Shown piece by piece: positions 33,538 to 44,341 of a stretch of DNA of 64,000 nucleotides. Source of the DNA: Linyphia triangularis (Eukaryota; Arthropoda; Arachnida; Araneae; Linyphiidae); NCBI GenBank assembly GCA_963978545.1, contig OZ021722.1:3414001-3478000 (forward strand). The letters run 5' to 3'. A program made the position numbers and the translations under genes. Each line of letters begins with the position of its first letter. The stretch's first letter is position 1. A model generated the notes under the pieces. It saw only the letters and a program-made list of their open reading frames with translations. It ran no database searches and had not been told where the DNA came from.

Positions 33538-36015
33538 GACCTGAAATATGTTTTATATTCATATTCTGTCCAAATGTGACTGAAAAAATAATTTTTTGAA
33601 TTTTCAAATTTTTCGAAATTTTTCAAAGGGGTTAGCCTTAGGAAATTTTATGAAAAAATCACTTTTCCAAAAAATGGCTCAAAATGCTTCCAGATTTTGG
33701 TTTTAAAATAGAAATATGATTTACAGTCACTTTATTTCAAATCTGCCCAAAAAAGGACCCTTAATTCAGTTTATAGCCCAAAATGTAGGTAAAATTCAGA
33801 AATTTTCAGTGTTTGAAATGCAGTCCTTTTTTGGGATCAACTTTCGACCCCCTTAATATTTAGTGGTTGTTAAGATTTTCGTTTTTAAGAATCTCCTATT
33901 AATGAACTTCAATGTGGCCAAGTTACAACATTGTGCTCCCAAAACTCTCTGTGTAAAAATTATGTATGTGTACCACTGAAAAAAACAACTTTGCAAATTT
34001 TGACCCAATTAATATTTTGTGGTTGTTAAGATTTTCGTTTTTAAGAATCTCCTATAGAAGAATTTAAATGTGGCCAAGTCACAATACTGTGCTCAAAATA
34101 CACTACGAGTAAAAATTCAAAAACTCCAAAATACAATCAATGTATTTTCAAAGGGAAATTTTGAACTTTGAAAATAATGGCTCAAATGCTACCAAATTTT
34201 TTTTGGGGACCTGAAATATGTTTTATATTCATATTCTGTCCAAATGTGACTGAAAAAATAATTTTTTGAATTTTCAAATTTTTCGAAATTTTTCAAAGGG
34301 GTTAGCCTTAGGAAATTTTATGAAAAAATCACTTTTCCAAAAAATGGCTCAAAATGCTTCCAGATTTTGGTTTTAAAATAGAAATATGATTTACAGTCAC
34401 TTTATTTCAAATCTGCCCAAAAAAGGACCCTTAATTCAGTTTATAGCCCAAAATGTAGGTAAAATTCAGAAATTTTCAGTATTTGAAATGCAGTCCTTTT
34501 TTGGGATCAACTTTCGACCCCCTTAATATTTAGTGGTTGTTAAGATTTTCGTTTTTAAGAATCTCCTATTAATGAACTTCAATGCGGCCAAGTTACAACA
34601 TTGTGCTCCCAAAACTCTCTGTGTAAAAATTATGTATGTGTACCACTGAAAAAAACAACTTTGCAAATTTTGACCCCCTTAATATTTTGTGGTTGTTAAG
34701 ATTTTCGTTTTTAAGAATCTCCTATAGAAGACCTTAAATGTGGCCAAGTCACAATACTGTGCTCAAAATACACTACGAGTAAAAATTCAAAAACTCCAAA
34801 ATACAATCAATGTATTTTCAAAGGGAAATTTTGAACTTTGAAAATAATGGCTCAAATGCTACCAAATTTTTTTTGGGGACCTGAAATATGTTTTATATTC
34901 ATATTCTGTCCAAATGTGACTGAAAAAATAATTTTTTGAATTTTCAAATTTTTCGAAATTTTTCAAAGGGGTTAGCCTTAGGAAATTTTATGAAAAAATC
35001 ACTTTTCCAAAAAATGGCTCAAAATGCTTCCAGATTTTGGTTTTAAAATAGAAATATGATTTACAGTCACTTTATTTCAAATCTGCCCAAAAAAGGACCC
35101 TTAATTCAGTTTATAGCCCAAAATGTAGGTAAAATTCAGAAATTTTCAGTGTTTGAAATGCAGTCCTTTTTTGGGATCAACTTTCGACCCCCTTAATATT
35201 TAGTGGTTGTTAAGATTTTCGTTTTTAAGAATCTCCTATTAATGAACTTCAATGTGGCCAAGTTACAACATTGTGCTCCCAAAACTCTCTGTGTAAAAAT
35301 TATGTATGTGTACCACTGAAAAAAACAACTTTGCAAATTTTGACCCCCTTAATATTTTGTGGTTGTTAAGATTTTCGTTTTTAAGAATCTCCTATAGAAG
35401 ACCTTAAATGTGGCCAAGTCACAATACTGTGCTCAAAATACACTACGAGTAAAAATTCAAAAACTACAAAATACAATCAATGTATTTTCAAAGGGAAATT
35501 TTGAACTTTGAAAATAATGGCTCAAATGCTACCAAATTTTTTTTGGGGACCTGAAATATCTTTTATATTCATATTCTGTCCTAATGTGACTGAAAAAATA
35601 ATTTTTTGAATTTTCAAATTTTTCGAAATTTTTCAAAGGGGTTAGCCTTAGGAAATTTTATGAAAAAATCACTTTTCCAAAAAATAATTTTTTGAATTTT
35701 CAAATTTTTCGAAATTTTTCAAAGGGGTTAGTCTTAGGAAATTTTATGAAAAAATCACTTTTCCAAAAAAAAATTTTTGAATTTTCAAATTTTTCAAAGG
35801 GGTTAGCCTTAGGAAATTTTATGAAAAAAATCACTTTTCCAAAAAATAATTTTTTGAATTTTCAAATTTTTCGAAATTTTTCAAAGGGGGCCTTAGGAAA
35901 TTTTATGAAAAAATCACTTTTCCAAAAAATAATTTTTTGAATTTTCAAATTTTTCGAAATTTTTCAAAGGGGTTAGACTTAGGAAATTTTATGAAAAAAT
36001 CACTTTTCCAAAAAA
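33538..36015 (+). repeat. Satellite B, block 2 (3 units)
   Basis: Shortest B block, with anchors at 33830, 34500 and 35170, followed by an expanded minisatellite (35595-36015). The first unit carries GACCCAATTAAT near 34002 and GAAGAATTTAAATG near 34055 in place of the usual CCCCCTT and GACCTT. The second carries CAGTATTTG and ATGCGGCC. The last carries CAAAAACTACAAAAT. These markers define the head and tail that are shared with blocks 3 and 4. Confidence 0.95.
35595..36015 (+). repeat. Minisatellite cassette C7, left flank of A array 3
   Basis: 421 bp, five copies, offset 5,638 bp from C6. It carries the GTTAGACTTAGG last copy. Confidence 0.93.
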
Positions 36016-39000
36016 TTTCTCAAAATGCTTCCAGATTTTGATTTTAAAAGAGAAATATAGTTTACAGTAAGTTTTTATTAAATCTGCCCAAGAAAGGACC
36101 CTCAAATCGCTTTATAAACCAAGCTGTCGGTATAATTCAGAAAAATCCAAAATAACGCGTTAACACAGAAATAGAGACGTTTTTGAACGCAATTTTTGAA
36201 ACTAGTTGGGAATTGTCCGAAATGCTTTAAAATTTTAGCTGTGACCTTAGAGTATGCTCAAAAGTTACTTTTTATCAAAACTGTTCAAGAAAGGACCCTT
36301 ATATCGATTTATATCCCAAATTATCGGTAAAATTCAGAAAAATCCAAAATAACGCGTTAACACAGAAATAGAGACGATTTTGAAAGCAATTTTTAAAACT
36401 AGCTGGGAATTGTCCGAAATGCTTTGAAAATGATCAAAAGTAACTTTTTATCAAAACTGTCAAGAAAGGACCCTTTAATCGCTTTATACCCCAAATTATC
36501 GGTAAAATTCAGAAAAATCCAAAATAACGCGTTAACACAGAAATAGAGACGATTTTGAACGATATTTTTAAAACTAGCTGGGAATTGTCCGAAATGCTTT
36601 GAAAATGCTCAAGAGTTACTTTTTATCAAAACTGTCAAGAAAGGACCCTTTATTTGCTTTATAGCCCAAATTATCGGTAAAATTCAGAAAAATCCAAAAT
36701 AACGCGTTAACACAAAAATAGAGACGGTTTTGAACGCAATTTCTGAAACTAGCTGGGAATTGTCCGAAATGCCTTAAAATTTTAGCAGTGACCTAAGAGT
36801 ATGCTCAAAAGTTACTTTTTATCAAAACTGTTCAAGAAAGGACCCTTAAATCGATATATAGCCCAATCTGTTCGGAAAATTCAGAAAAATCCAAAATAAC
36901 GCGTTAGCACAGAAATAGAGACGGTTTTGAACGATATTTTTAAAACTAGCTGGGAATTGTCCGAAATGCTTTGAAAATGCTCAAGAGTTACTTTTTATCA
37001 AAACTGCCAGGAAAGGACCCTTAAATCGCTTTATAGCCCAAACTGTCGGTAAAATTCAGAAAAATCGAAAATAACGCGTTAACACAGAAATAGAGACGAT
37101 TTTGAACGATATTTTTAAAACTAGCTGGGAATTGTCCGAAATGCTTTCAAATTTTGCTGTTAATATAGGAGAATGCTTAAGAGTTACTTTTTATAAAAAC
37201 TGTCAAGAAAGGACCCTTAAATCGCTGTATAGCCTAAACTGTCGGTAAAATTCAGAAAAATCCAAAATAACGCGTTAACACAGAAATAGAGACGATTTTG
37301 AACGATATTTTTAAAACTAGCTGGGAATTGTCCGAAATGCTTTGAAAATGCTCAAGAGTTACTTTTTATCAAAACTGTCAAGAAAGGACCCTTTATTTGC
37401 TTTATAGCCCAAATTATCGGTAAAATTCAGAAAAATCCAAAATAACGCGTTAACACAAAAATAGAGACGGTTTTGAACGCAATTTCTGAAACTAGCTGGG
37501 AATTGTCCGAAATGCTTTAAAATTTTAGCAGTGACCTAAGAGTATGCTCAAAAGTTACTTTTTATCAAAACTGTTCAAGAAAGGACCCTTAAATCGATAT
37601 ATAGCCCAATCTGTTCGGAAAATTCAGAAAAATCCAAAATAACGCGTTAGCACAGAAATAGAGACGGTTTTGAACGATATTTTTAAAACTAGCTGGGAAT
37701 TGTCCGAAATGCTTTGAAAATGCTCAAGAGTTACTTTTTATCAAAACTGCCAGGAAAGGACCCTTAAATCGCTTTATAGCCCAAACTGTCGGTAAAATTC
37801 AGAAAAATCCAAAATAACGCGTTAACACAGAAATATAGACGATTTTGAACGATATTTTTAAAACTAGCTGGGAATTGTCCGAAATGCTTTCAAATTTTGC
37901 TGTTAATATAGGAGAATGCTTAAGAGTTACTTTTTATAAAAACTGTCAAGAAAGGACCCTTAAATCGCTGTATAGCCTAAACTGTCGGTAAAATTCAGAA
38001 AAATCCAAAATAACGCGTTAACACAGAAATAGAGACGATTTTGAACGATATTTTTAAAACTAGCTGGGAATTGTCCGAAATGCTTTGAAAATGCTCAAGA
38101 GTTACTTTTTATCAAAACTGCCAGGAAAGGACCCTTAAATCGCTTTATAGCCCAAACTGTCGGTAAAATTCAGAAAAATCCAAAATAACGCGTTAACACA
38201 GAAATAGAGACGATTTTGAACGATATTTTTAAAACTAGCTGGGAATTGTCCGAAATGCTTTGAAAATGCTCAAGAGTTACTTTTTATCAAAACTGTCAAG
38301 AAAGGACCCTTAAATCGCTTTATAGCCCAAACTGTCGGTAAAATTCAGAAAAATCCAAAATAACGCGTTAACACAGAAATAGAGACGATTTTGAAAGCAA
38401 TTTTTAAAACTAGCTGGGAATTGTCCGAAATGCTTTGAAAATGCTCAAAAGTAACTTTTTATCAAAACAGTCAAGAAAGGACCCTATAATCGCTTTATAG
38501 CCCAAACTGTTGTTAGAATTCCGAAAAATCCAAAATAACGCGTTAACACAGAAATAGAGACGGTTTTGAACGCTATTTCTGAAACTAGCTGGGAATTGTC
38601 CGAAATGCTTTAAAATTTTAGCTGTGACCTAAGAGTATGCTTAAAAGTTACTTTTTATCAAAACTGTTCAAGAAAGGACCCTTAAATCGATTTATAGCCT
38701 AAACTGTCGGTAAATTTCAGAAAAATCCAAAATAACGCGTTAACACAGAAATAGAGACGATTTTGAACGATATTTTTAAAACTAGCTGGGAAATGTCCGA
38801 AATGCTTTGAAAATGCTCAACAGTTACTTTTTATCAAAACTGTTCAAGAAAAGACCCTTCAATCGATTTATAGCCCAATCTGTCGGGAAAATTCAGAAAA
38901 ATCCAAAATAACGCGTAGGCACAGAAATAGAGACGGTTTTGAACGAAATTTTGGAATTTAGCTGGGAAATGTCCGAAATGTGTCAAATTTAGCTGTTAAC

Positions 39001-39175
39001 ATAGGAGAATGCTTAAGAGTTACTTTTTATCAAAACTATCCAAGAAAGGTCCCTTAAATCGCTTTATAGCCCAAACTGTCGTTAAAATTCAAAAAAATCC
39101 AAAATAACGCGTTTGCTCAGAAATGGAGAGGATTTTGTACGAAATTTTGAAACTAGCTGGGAAATTTTAGTTGAA
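36016..39175 (+). repeat. Satellite A, array 3 (copy of array 2)
   Basis: Matches array 2 at a constant offset of 5,638 bp. The first CGCG is at 36156, the last at 39108, and all 17 sites are present. I saw no difference from array 2 where I compared them, including private variants such as ATGCCTTAAAATT near 36769 and AATCGAAAATAAC near 37066. It contains both 743-bp tetramer copies. The lack of divergence means either a very recent duplication or an assembly duplication. Confidence 0.95.
36528..38013 (+). repeat. 743-bp A tetramer pair, array 3
   Basis: Two tandem copies at 36528-37270 and 37271-38013, with the same private differences between them as in array 2. The tetramer duplication therefore predates the duplication of the whole module. 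Confidence 0.92.
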
Positions 39176-40807
39176 GACCTGAAATATGTTTTATATTCAT
39201 ATTCTGTCCAAATGTGACTGAAAAAATAATTTTTTGAATTTTCAAATTTTTCGAAATTTTTCAAAGGGGTTAGCCTTAGGAAATTTTATGAAAAAATCAC
39301 TTTTCCAAAAAATGGCTCAAAATGCTTCCAGATTTTGGTTTTAAAATAGAAATATGATTTACAGTCACTTTATTTCAAATCTGCCCAAAAAAGGACCCTT
39401 AATTCAGTTTATAGCCCAAAATGTAGGTAAAATTCAGAAATTTTCAGTGTTTGAAATGCAGTCCTTTTTTGGGATCAACTTTCGACCCCCTTAATATTTA
39501 GTGGTTGTTAAGATTTTCGTTTTTAAGAATCTCCTATTAATGAACTTCAATGTGGCCAAGTTACAACATTGTGCTCCCAAAACTCTCTGTGTAAAAATTA
39601 TGTATGTGTACCACTGAAAAAAACAACTTTGCAAATTTTGACCCAATTAATATTTTGTGGTTGTTAAGATTTTCGTTTTTAAGAATCTCCTATAGAAGAA
39701 TTTAAATGTGGCCAAGTCACAATACTGTGCTCAAAATACACTACGAGTAAAAATTCAAAAACTCCAAAATACAATCAATGTATTTTCAAAGGGAAATTTT
39801 GAACTTTGAAAATAATGGCTCAAATGCTACCAAATTTTTTTTGGGGACCTGAAATATGTTTTATATTCATATTCTGTCCAAATGTGACTGAAAAAATAAT
39901 TTTTTGAATTTTCAAATTTTTCGAAATTTTTCAAAGGGGTTAGCCTTAGGAAATTTTATGAAAAAATCACTTTTCCAAAAAATGGCTCAAAATGCTTCCA
40001 GATTTTGGTTTTAAAATAGAAATATGATTTACAGTCACTTTATTTCAAATCTGCCCAAAAAAGGACCCTTAATTCAGTTTATAGCCCAAAATGTAGGTAA
40101 AATTCAGAAATTTTCAGTATTTGAAATGCAGTCCTTTTTTGGGATCAACTTTCGACCCCCTTAATATTTAGTGGTTGTTAAGATTTTCGTTTTTAAGAAT
40201 CTCCTATTAATGAACTTCAATGCGGCCAAGTTACAACATTGTGCTCCCAAAACTCTCTGTGTAAAAATTATGTATGTGTACCACTGAAAAAAACAACTTT
40301 GCAAATTTTGACCCCCTTAATATTTTGTGGTTGTTAAGATTTTCGTTTTTAAGAATCTCCTATAGAAGACCTTAAATGTGGCCAAGTCACAATACTGTGC
40401 TCAAAATACACTACGAGTAAAAATTCAAAAACTCCAAAATACAATCAATGTATTTTCAAAGGGAAATTTTGAACTTTGAAAATAATGGCTCAAATGCTAC
40501 CAAATTTTTTTTGGGGACCTGAAATATGTTTTATATTCATATTCTGTCCAAATGTGACTGAAAAAATAATTTTTTGAATTTTCAAATTTTTCGAAATTTT
40601 TCAAAGGGGTTAGCCTTAGGAAATTTTATGAAAAAATCACTTTTCCAAAAAATGGCTCAAAATGCTTCCAGATTTTGGTTTTAAAATAGAAATATGATTT
40701 ACAGTCACTTTATTTCAAATCTGCCCAAAAAAGGACCCTTAATTCAGTTTATAGCCCAAAATGTAGGTAAAATTCAGAAATTTTCAGTGTTTGAAATGCA
40801 GTCCTTT

Positions 40808-42825
40808 TTTGGGATCAACTTTCGACCCCCTTAATATTTAGTGGTTGTTAAGATTTTCGTTTTTAAGAATCTCCTATTAATGAACTTCAATGTTGCCAAG
40901 TTACAACATTGTGCTCCCAAAACTCTCTGTGTAAAAATTATGTATGTGTACCACTGAAAAAAACAACTTTGCAAATTTTGACCCCCTTAATATTTTGTGG
41001 TTGTTAAGATTTTCGTTTTTAAGAATCTCCTATAGAAGACCTTAAATGTGGCCAAGTCACAATACTGTGCTCAAAATACACTACGAGTAAAAATTCAAAA
41101 ACTCCAAAATACAATCAATGTATTTTCAAAGGGAAATTTTGAACTTTGAAAATAATTTCTCAAATGCTACCAAATTTTTTTTGGGGGCCTGAAATATGTT
41201 TTATCTTCATATTCTGTCCAAATGTGACTGAAAAAATAATTTTTTGAATTTTCAAATTTTTCGAAATTTTTCAAAGGGGTTAGCTTTAGGAAATTTTATG
41301 AAAAAATCACTTTTCCAAAAAATGGCTCAAAATGCTTCCAGATTTTGGTTTTAAAATAGAAATATGATTTACAGTCACTTTATTTCAAATCTGCCCAAAA
41401 AAGGACCCTTAATTCAGTTTATAGCCCAAAATGTAGGTAAAATTCAGAAATTTTCAGTGTTTGAAATGCAGTCCTTTTTTGGGATCAACTTTCGACCCCC
41501 TTAATATTTAGTGGTTGTTAAGATTTTCGTTTTTAAGAATCTCCTATTAATGAACTTCAATGTGGCCAAGTTACAACATTGTGCTCCCAAAACTCTCTGT
41601 GTAAAAATTATGTATGTGTACCACTGAAAAAAACAACTTTGCAAATTTTGACCCCCTTAATATTTTGTGGTTGTTAAGATTTTCGTTTTTAAGAATCTCC
41701 TATAGAAGACCTTAAATGTGGCCAAGTCACAATACTGTGCTCAAAATACACTACGAGTAAAAATTCAAAAACTCCAAAATACAATCAATGTATTTTCAAA
41801 GGGAAATTTTTAACTTTGAAAATAATGGCTCAAATGCTACCAAATTTTTTTTGGGGGCCTGAAATATGTTTTATATTCATATTCTGTCCAAATGTGACTG
41901 AAAAAATAATTTTTTGAATTTTCAAATTTTTCGAAATTTTTCAAAGGGGTTAGCCTTAGGAAATTTTATGAAAAAATCACTTTTCCAAAAAATGGCTCAA
42001 AATGCTTCCAGATTTTGGTTTTAAAATAGAAATATGATTTACAGTCACTTTATTTCAAATCTGCTCAAAAAAGGACCCTTAATTCAGTTTATAGCCCAAA
42101 ATGTAGGTAAAATTCAGAAATTTTCAGTGTTTGAAATGCAGTCCTTTTTTGGGATCAACTTTCGACCCCCTTAATATTTAGTGGTTGTTAAGATTTTCGT
42201 TTTTAAGAATCTCCTATTAATGAACTTCAATGTGGCCAAGTTACAACATTGTGCTCCCAAAACTCTCTGTGTAAAAATTATGTATGTGTACCACTGAAAA
42301 AAACAACTTTGAAAATTTTGACCCCCTTAATATTTTGTGGTTGTTAAGATTTTCGTTTTTAAGAATCTCCTATAGAAGACCTTAAATGTGGCCAAGTCTG
42401 TGTGTGTCAATACTGTGCTCAAAATACACTACGAGTAAAAATTCAAAAACTCCAAAATACAATCAATGTATTTTCAAAGGGAAATTTTGAACTTTGAAAA
42501 TAATGGCTCAAATGCTACCAAATTTTTTTTGGGGACCTGAAATATGTTTTATATTCATATTCTGTCCAAATGTGACTGAAAAAATAATTTTTTGAATTTT
42601 CAAATTTTTCGAAATTTTTCAAAGGGGTTAGCTTTAGGAAATTTTATGAAAAAATCACTTTTCCAAAAAATGGCTCAAAATGCTTCCAGATTTTGGTTTT
42701 AAAATAGAAATATGATTTACAGTCACTTTATTTCAAATCTGCCCAAAAAAGGACCCTTAATTCAGTTTATAGCCCAAAATGTAGGTAAAATTCAGAAATT
42801 TTCAGTGTTTGAAATGCAGTCCTTT
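40808..42825 (+). repeat. Third copy of the four-unit B set, in block 3
   Basis: Units 40808, 41478 and 42148 carry the same ordered markers as 26182-27522 at an offset of 14,626 bp. A private TTATCTTCATATTC occurs near 41204. The 8-bp TG-rich insertion at 42397-42408 is also private to this copy. Confidence 0.83.
42397..42408. other. TG-rich 8-bp insertion
   Basis: CCAAGTCTGTGTGTGTCAATACTG replaces CCAAGTCACAATACTG of other units and makes one unit spacing 678 bp. It looks like a short dinucleotide expansion. A sequencing or assembly error is possible. Confidence 0.85.
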
Positions 42826-43920
42826 TTTGGGATCAACTTTCGACCCCCTTAATATTTAGTGGTTGTTAAGATTTTCGTTTTTAAGAATCTCCTATTAATG
42901 AACTTCAATGTGGCCAAGTTACAACATTGTGCTCCCAAAACTCTCTGTGTAAAAATTATGTATGTGTACCACTGAAAAAAACAACTTTGCAAATTTTGAC
43001 CCCCTTAATATTTTGTGGTTGTTAAGATTTTCGTTTTTAAGAATCTCCTATAGAAGACCTTAAATGTGGCCAAGTTACAATACTGTGCTCAAAATACACT
43101 ACGAGTAAAAATTCAAAAACTCCAAAATACAATCAATGTATTTTCAAAGGGAAATTTTGAACTTTGAAAATAATGGCTCAAATGCTACCAAATTTTTTTT
43201 GGGGACCTGAAATATGTTTTATATTCATATTCTGTCCAAATGTGACTGAAAAAATAATTTTTTGAATTTTCAAATTTTTCGAAATTTTTCAAAGGGGTTA
43301 GCCTTAGGAAATTTTATGAAAAAATCACTTTTCCAAAAAATGGCTCAAAATGCTTCCAGATTTTGGTTTTAAAATAGAAATATGATTTACAGTCACTTTA
43401 TTTCAAATCTGCCCAAAAAAGGACCCTTAATTCAGTTTATAGCCCAAAATGTAGGTAAAATTCAGAAATTTTCAGTGTTTGAAATGCAGTCCTTTTTTGG
43501 GATCAACTTTCGACCCCCTTAATATTTAGTGGTTGTTAAGATTTTCGTTTTTAAGAATCTCCTATTAATGAACTTCAATGTGGCCAAGTTACAACATTGT
43601 GCTCCCAAAACTCTCTGTGTAAAAATTATGTATGTGTACCACTGAAAAAAACAACTTTGCAAATTTTGACCCCCTTAATATTTTGTGGTTGTTAAGATTT
43701 TCGTTTTTAAGAATCTCCTATAGAAGACCTTAAATGTGGCCAAGTCACAATACTGTGCTCAAAATACACTACGAGTAAAAATTCAAAAACTACAAAATAC
43801 AATCAATGTATTTTCAAAGGGAAATTTTGAACTTTGAAAATAATGGCTCAAATGCTACCAAATTTTTTTTGGGGACCTGAAATATCTTTTATATTCATAT
43901 TCTGTCCTAATGTGACTGAA

Positions 43921-44341
43921 AAAATAATTTTTTGAATTTTCAAATTTTTCGAAATTTTTCAAAGGGGTTAGCCTTAGGAAATTTTATGAAAAAATCACTT
44001 TTCCAAAAAATAATTTTTTGAATTTTCAAATTTTTCGAAATTTTTCAAAGGGGTTAGTCTTAGGAAATTTTATGAAAAAATCACTTTTCCAAAAAAAAAT
44101 TTTTGAATTTTCAAATTTTTCAAAGGGGTTAGCCTTAGGAAATTTTATGAAAAAAATCACTTTTCCAAAAAATAATTTTTTGAATTTTCAAATTTTTCGA
44201 AATTTTTCAAAGGGGGCCTTAGGAAATTTTATGAAAAAATCACTTTTCCAAAAAATAATTTTTTGAATTTTCAAATTTTTCGAAATTTTTCAAAGGGGTT
44301 AGACTTAGGAAATTTTATGAAAAAATCACTTTTCCAAAAAA
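43921..44341 (+). repeat. Minisatellite cassette C8, left flank of A array 4
   Basis: 421 bp, five copies, offset 8,326 bp from C7. It carries the GTTAGACTTAGG last copy. Copy starts, measured at GAATTTTC, are 43934, 44020, 44105, 44182 and 44265. Confidence 0.93.

Larger units (their letters stand above)
29111..40891 (+). repeat. Tandem super-repeat, period 5,638 bp (about 2.1 copies)
   Basis: Each period holds one A array (3,160 bp) and one B block (2,478 bp). Positions 30378, 33538, 33830 and 30054 recur at 36016, 39176, 39468 and 35692. The left limit is set by AAGTTAC at 29110 against AAGTCAC at 34748. The right limit is set by ATGTGGCC at 35254 against ATGTTGCC at 40892. I found no difference between the copies where I compared them. 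Confidence 0.9.
39176..44341 (+). repeat. Satellite B, block 3 (7 units, mosaic)
   Basis: Anchors at 39468, 40138, 40808, 41478, 42148, 42826 and 43496. One spacing is 678 bp because of an 8-bp TG-rich insertion near 42397. The first two units carry the block 2 head markers (GACCCAATT, GAATTTAAATG, CAGTATTTG, ATGCGGCC). The next units carry markers of the right part of block 1: ATGTTGCC, AATAATTTCTC, AAATTTTTAAC and CTGCTCAAAAAAGG. The last unit has ACTACAAAAT and ends in an expanded minisatellite. The block reads as a recombinant of the two neighbours. Confidence 0.93.
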
